From Shewanella sp. VB17 (GTDB lineage Bacteria; Pseudomonadota; Gammaproteobacteria; Enterobacterales; Shewanellaceae), in assembly GCF_013248905.1 (NCBI RefSeq), contig NZ_JABRVS010000001.1, positions 868,001-932,000 on the forward strand: a stretch of 64,000 nucleotides of DNA. Reading direction: 5' to 3'. Within the stretch, counting starts at the first letter, position 1. Each line of letters begins with the position of its first letter. A model generated the notes under the pieces. The model did no database searches. It saw nothing but the letters and a program-made list of their open reading frames with translations, and had not been told where the DNA came from. The position numbers and the translations under genes are program-made. Below, one piece after another: positions 1 through 9,084 of the stretch.

Positions 1-818
1 ATAAAGCAGAGATTGATTCACTCACTGGGGTACTCAAAGCCAAAAGCATAGGAGATGCCAATATCACGGTTGAAAAAGGGGCTGTTGAGAGCTTAACAAG
101 CCCAATTACCGTGATAGAAGCAGAATTATTATCACTTAGCATAGAGCCTAAATTTGTTGGTGGTGATATTACCGTTGTTGGTTCAACCACAGAGTTTAAA
201 GCGATAGGAACATATACCAGCGGAGATATAGAAATAAATTCCGACGATATTTATTGGGACTCAGGTGCTTGCACTAACCAGCCAGTAAACAAGGGTGTGG
301 TTAATGTGACAGAAGAGTCGTTGGATAATATTTGCTCTGTTATTGGTCAATATGACGGAAAGCTTGCTATTGCGCATTATTCTGCGATTGCGACAAATAC
401 AGAGCTTCAATTTCAGGGCTCTTCTAAAAAAGTACTTGGTTGGCGTGTTGCTGTTACAGACGATAGGCAATATGTTGTCGGTTACTATGGCGCATGCCCT
501 TACAATATTTGTCAAGGAACTCGTTTAACTTACTCCGATATAAGAGGGTATTGGGGCGAGGATATCAGTCAAGATAATGAAAATCCTATCGTAACGACAG
601 ATGAGTCTTTTAAGGTGTCATTGTTGGCGCGAGACAATCTTGCAAAGGTGCATGATGTGTTTGGCAATTTTGATTTGGTGTTAAGTGGTTCAGAGGCTAC
701 AGGGGTTTGGTCAAGAACTGAAGCTGGCGAAGGAAGCCATTACATCGAACCTCAAGGTCTAGCCAGAGATGATACTGAATCAACAATTGTTTTCGTTAAA
801 TTAGAGTTAAATAAATAG
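1..818 (+). CDS. Ig-like repeat surface/exported protein, 3' part only
   Basis: The reading frame is open from base 3 to a TAG stop at 816-818, so this is the C-terminal part (about 271 residues) of a gene that begins before the window. The GTG at 111 is internal and should not be taken as the start. The first residues (GVLKAKSIGDANITVEKG) look like the closing strand of a bacterial Ig-like (BIG2-type) domain, and the frame continues with another beta-rich segment. The rest (GYYGACPYNIC and following) has a few cysteines and no recognised catalytic motif. A second Ig-like repeat protein follows 172 bases downstream, so the two may be paralogues or partners at the cell surface. The function of the C-terminal segment is unknown. 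Confidence 0.7.
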   Translation, partial: KAEIDSLTGVLKAKSIGDANITVEKGAVESLTSPITVIEAELLSLSIEPKFVGGDITVVGSTTEFKAIGTYTSGDIEINSDDIYWDSGACTNQPVNKGVVNVTEESLDNICSVIGQYDGKLAIAHYSAIATNTELQFQGSSKKVLGWRVAVTDDRQYVVGYYGACPYNICQGTRLTYSDIRGYWGEDISQDNENPIVTTDESFKVSLLARDNLAKVHDVFGNFDLVLSGSEATGVWSRTEAGEGSHYIEPQGLARDDTESTIVFVKLELNK

Positions 819-990
819 CGAAGTGAATGCGCGATCTTATTTTTTGTCTTTTTAGAGATGTAAGCCTAGTCGTTTTAGAATTGGCGACTTTGAACTTATC
901 TTGCTTGTTTTTTTTATTCTATACAGGTGAGTGATGTTTAATGAGACATAATAGTTATTTTATCTATTAGTGATATAGAGATTTATTTTA

Positions 991-3249
991 ATGAGTATTT
1001 CCATGAAAAAATGTATCGCAGTATTTTTATATATATGTTGTTTTTTGCATTCCTATGCTTATGCAGAAGAAGGTTTACATAAAAAAGGGTTGTCTTCTTT
1101 AAATACAAAGGAGATAGGTCGTGTTGAAATTGTTATTACTAGTCCAGAAGGAATAACCGATGGCAAGGTGCCTAAGGGGACATTTGTCACTTATACAGCT
1201 TTAGCTTACGATATTGATTCTGATAATCCGACCGATGTAACAGAAGATACTGAGTGGTTGAGTTCCAATGAAGAGGTTTTTGAACCGACAAATTATGTTG
1301 GGAATGTTTTTAAGGCCGTCGGAGATATTGATTATCAAGCTGGGATCTCAGCCGTATATGATGGTGTACCAAGTCAAGTCGATGTGTTAACGATTACGGC
1401 TAGGGAATTATTGAGTATAGAAATTAAATCTGTAACACCTACAGCTGAAATTAGCCAAGATATTCCAAAAGGGTTGTCAGTGCGTTATGTGGCAATAGGA
1501 CATTACAGTGGTGAGTTTAGTGAGGATATTACTGCTAATCCTGATCTAATCTGGAGTTCGAGTCACTCAGATGTCTTTAAACCCGATAGTTTATGGCCAA
1601 ATATTTTCGAGGCCATTGGTGAGGAAGGTGAGTCCAGTGATATTACGGCATCTATGGCGCTGGATAATAAGACAGATCCGATTACAAGTAATACCGACAC
1701 GCCTGTGGTTTCTGCAGCTATTTTGGAGAGCATTACTATAAGTGCGACCAGGCCTGAGCGAGAGTTAAATCAAAATGTGGCTAAAGGTTTGTCGGTAACG
1801 TACACGGCGATGGGGGCTTTTTCTGACGGAGAGCATAATATTACCGATGATGTGGTTTGGTCGAACAGCAATTCTTTGGCTTTCTCACAAAGTGGTAGTG
1901 CCAACAATATCTTCACAGCCACAGGGGATACAGATGATGCAAGTGATGTGGGTGCATCATTGGATCAGGGCAGTGATAATATAGTCAGTGATATTGATAC
2001 GTTGGCAGTATCTGATGCAATTTTGCTGAATATTGCCATTACTGCGAGTAAGCCTGAGCGGGATTTAAATCAACGGGTAGCCAAAGGTTTGTCTGTGACA
2101 TATACAGCTACCGGTACTTTTTCTGATGGGGAGCATGATATTACCAATGATGTGGTATGGTCAAATACCAATGCCTCAGCCTTTATGCAAAGCAATAGTG
2201 CTAACAACATTTTTATTGCAACGGGCAACACAAACGATACTAGTAATATTAGTACCTCATTGGATCAGGGCAGTGGTCAAGGTGAAATATCGAGTAATAT
2301 CGATACACTAACAGTCTCTGATGCCATTTTGAACAGTATTGCAATAACCGCGTCGGCTCCAATGAGAGCACTAAATCAAGATGTTCCCAAAGGCTTGTCA
2401 GTAACGTATACGGCGACAGGAAACTTTTCTGATGGTGAGCATAATGTCACTGACGTTGTAATTTGGTCTAATACAGAGCCTACCGCTTTCGCGCAAAGCG
2501 GGAGCGCAAACAATGTTTTTACATCTTATGGTAACACGGGGCAGGCCAGCGATATTACTGCTTCATTGGATCAGGGCAATGGTCAAGGGGTAATAGAAAG
2601 TAACCTAGATAAGCTAACAGTGTCTGATGCCATTCTTTATAGCATTTCTATTAGCTATGGTGGCGACGGCGACGTTAATGAGGGGGCATCTGCTACTTTT
2701 ATCGCGACGGGAGAATATTCTGATGCAAGTCGAAATATCACAGCTAATGTGAGCTGGTCGAATACGAATTCATCTGCTTTTTCACAAAGTGGTAGCGATA
2801 ATAATATTTTTAAAGCTACAGGAGCAATAAACTCCTCCAGTGATATTCAAGCTTCATTACAGCTAGATGGTCAAAATGAGGTCGACAGCAGCATCGAGCA
2901 ATTAACTGTGGTTAATCCATATGCTTCAGGTTCTGTTCGCATTTGGAAGTCTGATAATAATAACGGATCTTGGTGCTCTATTAACGATGTTGGACAGTCC
3001 TATATCACAGTATCAAGTAGTGGTTCATGCTCTGGAGGTGGTATGTCTATGAATGGTGCAGGAGATAATACCTATCTTGCCTCAGCAGATTCTGGTAAGC
3101 ACGACCAAAATATTAACATAGTGAAAGGATCTGGAAGAGTCGTAAGCTTCCATAATGCTTTGGGTGATCGCAAGCTAGTTGCTTGTAACAACACAGGACA
3201 AATCGTATTTATACAAGCTAACTTAAGGCATGAGGTGAGCTGTAACTAA
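991..3249 (+). CDS. Exported protein with about six tandem Ig-like repeats
   Basis: Encodes 752 residues. The N-terminus has a signal peptide (a KK pair, a hydrophobic stretch, then AYA at about residue 25). Residues about 42-640 are six diverged repeats of about 100 residues. Each opens with a strand like ILxSIxITA, continues with KGLSVTYTATG, FSDGEHxIT and VVWSN, and closes with SDIxASLDQG and LTVSDA. This is the layout of bacterial Ig-like (BIG2) domains. Repeats 3-5 (about residues 243-547) are nearly identical, which points to recent duplication. The last about 105 residues differ: glycine and serine rich, with four cysteines (WCSI, GSCSG, VACNN, VSCN) that could form two disulfides. An in-frame ATG at 1003 directly before KKC is an alternative start; neither has a strong ribosome binding site. 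Probably a surface or periplasmic adhesin-like protein. No ligand can be assigned. Confidence 0.75.
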   Translation: MSISMKKCIAVFLYICCFLHSYAYAEEGLHKKGLSSLNTKEIGRVEIVITSPEGITDGKVPKGTFVTYTALAYDIDSDNPTDVTEDTEWLSSNEEVFEPTNYVGNVFKAVGDIDYQAGISAVYDGVPSQVDVLTITARELLSIEIKSVTPTAEISQDIPKGLSVRYVAIGHYSGEFSEDITANPDLIWSSSHSDVFKPDSLWPNIFEAIGEEGESSDITASMALDNKTDPITSNTDTPVVSAAILESITISATRPERELNQNVAKGLSVTYTAMGAFSDGEHNITDDVVWSNSNSLAFSQSGSANNIFTATGDTDDASDVGASLDQGSDNIVSDIDTLAVSDAILLNIAITASKPERDLNQRVAKGLSVTYTATGTFSDGEHDITNDVVWSNTNASAFMQSNSANNIFIATGNTNDTSNISTSLDQGSGQGEISSNIDTLTVSDAILNSIAITASAPMRALNQDVPKGLSVTYTATGNFSDGEHNVTDVVIWSNTEPTAFAQSGSANNVFTSYGNTGQASDITASLDQGNGQGVIESNLDKLTVSDAILYSISISYGGDGDVNEGASATFIATGEYSDASRNITANVSWSNTNSSAFSQSGSDNNIFKATGAINSSSDIQASLQLDGQNEVDSSIEQLTVVNPYASGSVRIWKSDNNNGSWCSINDVGQSYITVSSSGSCSGGGMSMNGAGDNTYLASADSGKHDQNINIVKGSGRVVSFHNALGDRKLVACNNTGQIVFIQANLRHEVSCN

Positions 3250-3282
3250 GGTAATTTGAATTTCTATCTGACATAGATTAGG

Positions 3283-3320
3283 CATTATGCGAGCGTTCAA
3301 TCGTTTGATGAAGCATAATG
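3283..3320. other. Stem-loop downstream of the Ig-repeat gene
   Basis: CATTATGC at 3283-3290 is perfectly complementary to GCATAATG at 3313-3320, with a 22-base loop. It lies 33 bases after the stop of the Ig-repeat gene. There is no T tract, so it is not a standard intrinsic terminator. Confidence 0.3.
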
Positions 3321-3391
3321 TCTACTTCATATCCTGAAGTTCAGGTTACTTATAAAATGGTGATGTCACCACGGAGCAGATACAGTGCTAT

Positions 3392-3622
3392 ATGAGTCAA
3401 TACCCTAAGAGCCAAGCGTTAACGTGTCCCTTATGCCAAAAAGAAAATAACTGTGCTGTCAGTGTCGGTGAACAGATTGATACTTGTTGGTGTAAAGCTG
3501 TCGTTTTTCCTCCTAAGTCATCCTTAATCGAGATACAGCCTGATGCGAACGCCTGTATTTGTTCAAATTGTCTTGACAAAATTAAAGAAGAATTAACGTT
3601 AGGCTTGAAAAGAGTGGATTGA
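3392..3622 (+). CDS. Small cysteine-rich CWC-type protein
   Basis: Encodes 76 residues. It contains CPLCQKENNC near the start, CWC at about residues 32-34 and CICSNC near residues 55-60. This spacing of CxxC pairs around a CWC triplet matches the cysteine-rich CWC family of small putative zinc-binding proteins, which have no established function. There is no signal peptide, so it is probably cytoplasmic. The gene stands alone with about 140-160 bases on each side. The upstream sequence GGAGCAGATACAGTGCTAT gives only a weak, distant ribosome binding site. The family assignment is good; the function is unknown. Confidence 0.7.
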   Translation: MSQYPKSQALTCPLCQKENNCAVSVGEQIDTCWCKAVVFPPKSSLIEIQPDANACICSNCLDKIKEELTLGLKRVD

Positions 3623-3779
3623 AGTACTTTGCTATTAATCCTTAGATTCCAAGGATAACCGATACTCATTGACCGATATTGAGCTGTTTTTTGTTGCTAT
3701 TTCTGGCTTATGTTCAGCTTACATTCAATGAAAGTGCACTATTTTAGAGAATTAATAGAGCTAAATAGCGGGCTGTTTA

Positions 3780-4247
3780 ATGAAATTACATTCGTTTCTT
3801 TTATCTTTACTGATCTCTTTTGCTCCTTTTTCGATGGCAGAGTCTCTGCTCTGGATAAAAGGTAATCAAAGTAAGGTACCTGATGCGGTGATAAAATCCT
3901 CAGGTGAGTTTTGGCTTAAAGGGAATCAGAGTGAGCAGCCAGATGCATTAGTGACAAGTTATCCATCTTCATCTTCAACAGCCAGTGAAGTAAAAAGTGA
4001 CATCATTATTTATCGTGATAAGAAAGTTTGGTTAGGCGGCGATGTAACACAAGAGCCTGATGCAAAGCTAGATCGTGCCGGTAATGTTTGGATGAGAGGC
4101 AATTGCACTCAACGACCTGATGCAAGTATCTCGCACAATGGACTTATTTGGCTGATAAGTAATTACACCAATATTCCAGATGCTGCCATAAAAGGGGACA
4201 AAGTACTGCGTAATGCGTTCATCGCGTCTGTTTATTTGATGATTTGA
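3780..4247 (+). CDS. Exported protein of five short W..GN....PDA repeats
   Basis: Encodes 155 residues. A clear signal peptide ends at about SMA (residue 20). The mature protein is almost entirely five copies of a roughly 20-residue unit with core W-(I/L/M)-x-(G/S)-(N/D)-x-(S/T)-x-x-P-D-A. The copies are WIKGNQSKVPDA, WLKGNQSEQPDA, WLGGDVTQEPDA, WMRGNCTQRPDA and WLISNYTNIPDA. A serine-rich spacer separates copies 2 and 3. I do not recognise the family. The regular Trp / Gly-Asn / Pro-Asp-Ala pattern suggests a repeated beta structure in the periplasm or outside the cell. There is no operon partner: the next gene downstream is a lipoprotein with its own signal. Confidence 0.65.
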   Translation: MKLHSFLLSLLISFAPFSMAESLLWIKGNQSKVPDAVIKSSGEFWLKGNQSEQPDALVTSYPSSSSTASEVKSDIIIYRDKKVWLGGDVTQEPDAKLDRAGNVWMRGNCTQRPDASISHNGLIWLISNYTNIPDAAIKGDKVLRNAFIASVYLMI

Positions 4248-4347
4248 TTTCGCCAACCTCTTCACTTTAGCTGCGGTGATTGTTAATTGACTATGCGTAA
4301 AATCGGCTTATTCTTAGCATGTATACTTGAGGATATTAAGGCTGGCA

Positions 4348-5169
4348 ATGGGGTTAAAATCAATACCACTGGCTGCGATGATTTTGTTCAGTGTCTCAGG
4401 CTGTTATTTGAATGGCCAAACCACATCAACGAGCGGAGCGAGACAAGTCGAAGTGACAAAAAAGAGTAACTCCCTTTCGGTAATGGTTATTTTTGCTCAT
4501 CCAGATGATGAAACTTGGATATCGGGTACGCTAGCAAAATTAGTTGCTAACGATGTCGCTGTTATTCCTGTGTATGTGACCTCTGGTGATGCTGGGAGTG
4601 ATTATTCTGGTCAAAATCTATCTGGTGCTAAATTAGCCCAAGTTAGAGAGAAAGAAGCGATGACAGCGTCACAAATATTAGGTCTTGAACCTCCGCATTT
4701 TTTACGTTTCCCAGACGGTAAGACTCACCTGCATCATCAAAGGATTGCTGAGCTGTTGAGTAAAATCGTTACCCGTAAAAAGCCGCTCGCTATTTTTACA
4801 TTTGCAGAGGGAGGGATAACGGATAACCGTGATCATAAAACCATTCATAAACTGGTTTCCGTGCATTTCTCTGCTCTAGTGAGCTATTTTGCGGTATCGG
4901 ATTCTCACGCAGAAAGCTTGGCAATATCAGCAAGTAAATTTGGTGTAGATTACCGAATAGCCAAACCTGTTAAGGATGCTCTCGTCAGCATTCGAATCGA
5001 TGTTTCTCCCTATAAAGTCAAAAAAATTGAGGCGATGGCAAGTCATAAGACGCAATTTCCTCCTATTATGGTTAAAGCCTATGAAGAGTATGCTGACTCA
5101 GTACCAGTGGAAGAGATGATGACTGTTAATGAAGATAATTTATTTACCTTGCTCAGGCGTTTAAAATAA
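4348..5169 (+). CDS. PIG-L (LmbE-like) deacetylase family lipoprotein
   Basis: Encodes 273 residues from the ATG at 4348, chosen because AAGG precedes it by about 6 bases and because it gives a lipoprotein signal ending in the lipobox VSGC (Cys at about residue 19). A TTG at 4327 in the same frame would add seven residues and seems less likely. The motif AHPDDE begins about 35 residues after the lipobox cysteine. It is the zinc-binding signature of the PIG-L / LmbE family, which removes acetyl groups from N-acetylglucosamine-containing substrates. HK(T)IH in the region GGITDNRDHKTIH probably supplies the third metal ligand. A membrane-anchored periplasmic deacetylase is the inference; the substrate is unknown. 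Confidence 0.8.
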   Translation: MGLKSIPLAAMILFSVSGCYLNGQTTSTSGARQVEVTKKSNSLSVMVIFAHPDDETWISGTLAKLVANDVAVIPVYVTSGDAGSDYSGQNLSGAKLAQVREKEAMTASQILGLEPPHFLRFPDGKTHLHHQRIAELLSKIVTRKKPLAIFTFAEGGITDNRDHKTIHKLVSVHFSALVSYFAVSDSHAESLAISASKFGVDYRIAKPVKDALVSIRIDVSPYKVKKIEAMASHKTQFPPIMVKAYEEYADSVPVEEMMTVNEDNLFTLLRRLK

Positions 5170-5241
5170 TTTAATGGCATGTTTAAGGTTATTAATGCAC
5201 TATGCCCACTTGTTAGTTGCAATACAATTTAGTAGGTTATT

Positions 5242-6201
5242 TTGCAGAATAATTTCAAGCTCGGTTTATTATTTATCTCAACAGCAGTGTTATTTTGGGG
5301 GATCCTTCCAATTGCATTGACTTTATCATCGAGTTTTATTGATCCTGTGACTTTAACGTGGTTTCGATTTTTAGTAGCGTTTGTTATTACATTTGTTATT
5401 CAGCACTTTAGTGGGCACTTGGATCAATTTACAATACTTAAATATAGAGATTGGTTAAAATTATTTTTGGCAGGTGTGTTTCTCATACTTAATTATGTTT
5501 CTTTTGTGTATGCATTAAAATACTTGGCACCAGGTGTGGCGCAATTGAACTTTCAAACAGCTCCTTTCTTTTTAGCTTTCGGTGGTATGTTATTTTTTAA
5601 AGAGAAATTGAGCGCGATTCAGTTAACTTGCTTTGCGACATTAGCATTAGGTATGCTGTTGTTTTTCAATCCATACTTAAATATTTCTCACTCGGAAAAT
5701 AGTGAGGTCTGGAGTGGGTTGATGATGATTCAATTTTCAGTGTGCTCATGGACAAGTTACGCTTTACTGCAAAAGTCGCTATTAAAAAAGCTTGATCCAA
5801 ACAATGTACTCTTGTTCATTTACGGTCTAGGAATACTGGTGATGATGGTATTTTGCGATTTTAGTCAGTTTGGTAGAATGGGAATAACTGATTGGTGGGT
5901 TGCTATCTTTTGTGCCGTTAATACTTTAATTGCTTATGGTTGTTTTGGGGCTTCAATGAAATATTGGCCAACATCTCAAGTGAGTGCGATGTTAGCGTTA
6001 ACACCCGTCTTTAGTTTTGCTTCAACTGCATTTGTCGTGAGTTTAGGGTTATGGCCTGAGAAGTTTACTAGCGATAATGTAGATTTGTTATCAGTTATTG
6101 GTATCAGTATTATTATTTTCTCAGTCATGTTATTACAATTATTGCCTGCGATGAGTCATCGAAAAGCCCAATTGATAACAAGAAAAGCCTTACAGAGCTG
6201 A
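5242..6201 (+). CDS. EamA/DMT-family permease
   Basis: Encodes 319 residues with about ten hydrophobic membrane segments in two EamA-type halves, the usual size and layout of drug/metabolite transporter superfamily permeases. The first half contains WFRFLVAF and APFFLAFGGMLFFKEKLS. The second contains LTPVFSFASTAF, the typical paired EamA signatures. The start is a TTG preceded by AGG about 7 bases upstream. No substrate can be inferred. It is followed by the capsule locus but probably is not part of it, since about 370 bases separate them. Confidence 0.85.
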   Translation: MQNNFKLGLLFISTAVLFWGILPIALTLSSSFIDPVTLTWFRFLVAFVITFVIQHFSGHLDQFTILKYRDWLKLFLAGVFLILNYVSFVYALKYLAPGVAQLNFQTAPFFLAFGGMLFFKEKLSAIQLTCFATLALGMLLFFNPYLNISHSENSEVWSGLMMIQFSVCSWTSYALLQKSLLKKLDPNNVLLFIYGLGILVMMVFCDFSQFGRMGITDWWVAIFCAVNTLIAYGCFGASMKYWPTSQVSAMLALTPVFSFASTAFVVSLGLWPEKFTSDNVDLLSVIGISIIIFSVMLLQLLPAMSHRKAQLITRKALQS

Positions 6202-6207
6202 TTTATT

Positions 6208-6561
6208 CTAGCCATAACTGGATGTTGTGTAAACGTGACATCTGAATATAAGCCTCTTACGGAAAAGCGCGGGCTGATTGTTGTTTGGATTATCAAGGAT
6301 GGTAGGAACATTTTCATCATGAAGCCCTATGGTGATTTTTGTCACAGATAATGATGGCTTGAAAAAAGCATCAACAATATCACCCAAATTATTTTTCAAA
6401 TCATCATGTCTATGGCTGTAGTGGTGCTCATTTAGTATAGAATGGCGTGTGATTAAAACATGGTTTAAGTTTGCTATTTCAAAGCTATTCACCACAAGAT
6501 AACCTATATGATTAATGTGTAAATCTTGGTGTCTTTTGCGGTAGATAACTCGTTTTATCAT
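6208..6561 (-). CDS. Hypothetical protein, doubtful
   Basis: An open frame of 117 residues fills the 370-base gap between the EamA-type permease gene and rfbA, on the opposite strand. It is rich in His and Asn, has no signal peptide or membrane segment, matches no family I recognise and has no good ribosome binding site before its ATG. Its 5' end overlaps the plus-strand leader of rfbA, where an ops-like element lies. It may be a chance frame or a decayed gene. Confidence 0.25.
   Translation of the reverse strand: MIKRVIYRKRHQDLHINHIGYLVVNSFEIANLNHVLITRHSILNEHHYSHRHDDLKNNLGDIVDAFFKPSLSVTKITIGLHDENVPTILDNPNNNQPALFRKRLIFRCHVYTTSSYG
6538..6553 (+). promoter_or_regulatory. ops-like element (GCGGTAG) in the rfbA leader
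   Basis: TGCGGTAGATAACTCG lies about 20-35 bases before the rfbA start. GCGGTAG matches the core of the ops/JUMPstart element (GGCGGTAGCnT), where RfaH is loaded onto paused polymerase in capsule and O-antigen operons. The first G and the C after GGTAG are not conserved, so this is a partial match. A second, closer match lies in the kpsM leader of the same locus. Confidence 0.4.
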
Positions 6562-6571
6562 TTACCGTTTA

Positions 6572-7585
6572 ATGATAAGTAAGCAGAAAAAGATGATAGA
6601 GATAATCAAGAGTGAAAAGAGTATTCGACGTAAGGGGATCGTCCTTGCGGGAGGAGCTGGGAGTCGACTATACCCATTGACGCAATCTGTCAGTAAACAG
6701 CTGATGACAGTGTATGATAAACCCATGATTTATTATCCTATCAGCACATTAATGCTCGCAGGAATAACGGAGATCCTGATCATTACCACACCCGAGCATC
6801 TTAACGCTTTTAAGCAGTTATTGGGTGATGGAAGCCAGTGGGGGATTAAGCTGGAATATGCTGTGCAGCAAAAACCTGAAGGTTTAGCACAAGCCTTTAT
6901 AATAGGCGAAACATTTCTCGGTGATGCACCCGTTTGTCTTATGCTGGGGGATAACTTATTTTTTGGCCACAACATGTCAAGAGAAGTACTTGAAGCGGCT
7001 TCAAATGAGCAAGAAGGGGCATTGATCTTCGGTTGTCGTGTGACAAATCCCAATGAATATGGTGTGGTGGAATTTGATGCTGACGGCCAAGTTCTGTCAT
7101 TGGAAGAAAAGCCCCAACAACCTAAATCAGACTTTGCCGTAGCAGGATTGTATTTTTATGATAATCAAGTCATCGACATCGCCAAAAATATTCAACCGTC
7201 AGAGCGCGGTGAATTAGAAATAACCGATGTGAATAAGGTCTATCTTAAGAGGAAGCAGTTAAGGGTTCAATTGTTGAGTCGTGGTACCGCATGGTTCGAT
7301 ACCGGTAGCCACGATAGCCTGTTAGAGGCCAGTCTTTTTATCCAAACAATAGCCAAGCGTCAGGGATTAAAAGTCTGTTGTCCAGAAGAAATTGCCTTTC
7401 GCTTAGGGCTGATCACTGAGCAACAACTTTATGATATTGCCATGAAGGTGAAAAAGAGCGCTTATGGTCAGTATTTACTTACTGTGATCAATCTGGCGCA
7501 CCAATTTAGTCCTAAGTTGATAAGGGTGCCAGTGGCTCCTGTCAAAACAGATAATATAGTTGAGCTAGCCCAATCATGCGGATAA
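6572..7585 (+). CDS. rfbA: Glucose-1-phosphate thymidylyltransferase
   Basis: Makes dTDP-glucose from glucose-1-phosphate and dTTP, the first step of dTDP-L-rhamnose synthesis. The nucleotide-binding signature GGAGSRLYPLT is at residues 27-37, followed by the substrate-loop pattern SKQLMTVYDKPMIYYP and later by GDNLFFGH and EKPQQPKSDFAVAGLYFYD, all standard for RfbA/RmlA. At 337 residues it is longer than the usual 290 or so. About 20 extra residues precede the core, so the true start may be an ATG further in (6593). About 25 extra residues follow it. It overlaps rfbC by 10 bases, indicating translational coupling in an rfbACD-B unit. Confidence 0.93.
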   Translation: MISKQKKMIEIIKSEKSIRRKGIVLAGGAGSRLYPLTQSVSKQLMTVYDKPMIYYPISTLMLAGITEILIITTPEHLNAFKQLLGDGSQWGIKLEYAVQQKPEGLAQAFIIGETFLGDAPVCLMLGDNLFFGHNMSREVLEAASNEQEGALIFGCRVTNPNEYGVVEFDADGQVLSLEEKPQQPKSDFAVAGLYFYDNQVIDIAKNIQPSERGELEITDVNKVYLKRKQLRVQLLSRGTAWFDTGSHDSLLEASLFIQTIAKRQGLKVCCPEEIAFRLGLITEQQLYDIAMKVKKSAYGQYLLTVINLAHQFSPKLIRVPVAPVKTDNIVELAQSCG

Positions 7586-8121
7586 TAGATACCAATATTT
7601 GCGATGTAAAAATTATCGAACCAAGCGTGTACGGTGATGAACGGGGTTTTTTCATGGAAACCTACCGTGCTAGCTTCATGGATGTGCTCACAGGTGGTAA
7701 GCCTTTTGTGCAAGATAACCATTCTAAGTCGAGCCAAGGTAGTTTGCGCGGGTTGCATTATCAACTGCAACACACTCAAGGTAAATTGGTTCGAGTGATC
7801 CAAGGTAGTGTTTTTGATGTGGTGGTTGATATGCGCAGCAGTTCGTCGACATTTGGTCAGTGGGTGAGTGCCGAGTTGTCAGCTGAAAATAAAAAGCAAC
7901 TTTGGGTACCCGAAGGTTTTGCCCACGGTTTTTACGTGATGAGTGAAACAGCTGAATGTGTTTACAAATGTACTGATTATTATGCGCCAGAGTATGATCG
8001 CAGTTTGTTATGGAACGATGCAACGGTCGCCATCGACTGGCCATTAGTAGAGGGAAAATTACCGCTACTATCAGTAAAAGATGCAGCAGGAAAACTCTTC
8101 AATGAAGCAGAGAAGTTCTAG
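7576..8121 (+). CDS. rfbC: dTDP-4-dehydrorhamnose 3,5-epimerase
   Basis: Encodes 181 residues, the normal family size. It epimerises C3 and C5 of dTDP-4-keto-6-deoxyglucose in the rhamnose pathway. Diagnostic segments are DERGFFMETYR near the N-terminus, FVQDNHSKSSQGSLRGLHYQ with the catalytic HYQ region, and WVPEGFAHGFYV in the second half of the cupin barrel. It overlaps the end of rfbA, so the two are co-translated. Confidence 0.95.
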   Translation: MRIIDTNICDVKIIEPSVYGDERGFFMETYRASFMDVLTGGKPFVQDNHSKSSQGSLRGLHYQLQHTQGKLVRVIQGSVFDVVVDMRSSSSTFGQWVSAELSAENKKQLWVPEGFAHGFYVMSETAECVYKCTDYYAPEYDRSLLWNDATVAIDWPLVEGKLPLLSVKDAAGKLFNEAEKF

Positions 8122-8184
8122 CTGAAAAGTGGCTTAGTTACCAACGCTGCGCTACTGTAATGGTTTAAGAAACCAAAGGATTTT

Positions 8185-9084
8185 ATGAAAGTATTAATCA
8201 CTGGCTGTAAAGGTCAGTTGGGCAACGAGTTGCGACTCAGTTGTCCACCAAGCATTGAAGCGATTTATACCCATTCAACCGAATTAGATATCACTAACGA
8301 AATAACGGTACTGTCGTTCATCACAGATTTTAACCCAGATGTGGTCATTAATGCTGCGGCGTATACTGCGGTGGATAAAGCAGAAGCAGATAAAGACGCG
8401 GCTTATGCCGTTAATGCGGCTGCTGTCGGCTACTTGGCTAAGGCTTGCAAGCAAAATAACGTAAGGTTAATTCAGGTTTCTACTGATTTTGTTTTTAATG
8501 GCAACAGTGTTGATGGTATGCAGCTAACACCTTACTTGCCTGAAGACACTGTCAATCCTCTTAGTGTTTATGGTGACAGCAAGTATCAAGGTGAGCAACT
8601 GCTTCAGCAGGAAATGAGCGACAAAGCAGACAGTTTCGCCATAGTACGCACTTCTTGGCTCTATAGCAGCCAGGGTAATAACTTTGTCAAAACCATGCTT
8701 AGATTGATGAACGAAAAGGACCACCTAGGTATTGTTGCTGATCAGTACGGTGCCCCCACCTGGGCGGCCAATTTGGCCAGCATATGTTGGCAGTTAGCAC
8801 AGCGTGCAGACCTTAACGGCATTTTTCACTATTCAAATGCGACAGGGTCAGATCAGGGGATTAGCTGGTATGACTTTGCCTGTGGTATTCAAGTTGAAGG
8901 CATTAAACAAGGTTTGCTCAATGCAACCATTCCGCTTAATGCCATCATCACCGCAGACTATCCAACCCCAGCAATGCGGCCCGCATACAGTGTGATGAAT
9001 TGCAGTAAACTAAACCAAGCACTCAACATTGAGCCTAATGACTGGAAGGAAAGTCTTGCGGCAATGATGAAGCAGTTGAGCTAG
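8185..9084 (+). CDS. rfbD: dTDP-4-dehydrorhamnose reductase
   Basis: Encodes 299 residues. It reduces dTDP-4-keto-L-rhamnose to dTDP-L-rhamnose with NAD(P)H. The Rossmann motif GCKGQLG is at residues 7-13, the NAAAYTAVDKAE segment follows at about 55-67, and the catalytic YxxxK appears as YGDSK. The gene lies 63 bases after rfbC. The preceding AAAGGA gives a good ribosome binding site. Confidence 0.95.
   Translation: MKVLITGCKGQLGNELRLSCPPSIEAIYTHSTELDITNEITVLSFITDFNPDVVINAAAYTAVDKAEADKDAAYAVNAAAVGYLAKACKQNNVRLIQVSTDFVFNGNSVDGMQLTPYLPEDTVNPLSVYGDSKYQGEQLLQQEMSDKADSFAIVRTSWLYSSQGNNFVKTMLRLMNEKDHLGIVADQYGAPTWAANLASICWQLAQRADLNGIFHYSNATGSDQGISWYDFACGIQVEGIKQGLLNATIPLNAIITADYPTPAMRPAYSVMNCSKLNQALNIEPNDWKESLAAMMKQLS

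Noticed and set aside
111..818. GTG at 111 as the start of an independent gene
   Set aside because: The frame is open and Ig-like from base 3, so this is the tail of a longer gene cut by the window edge.
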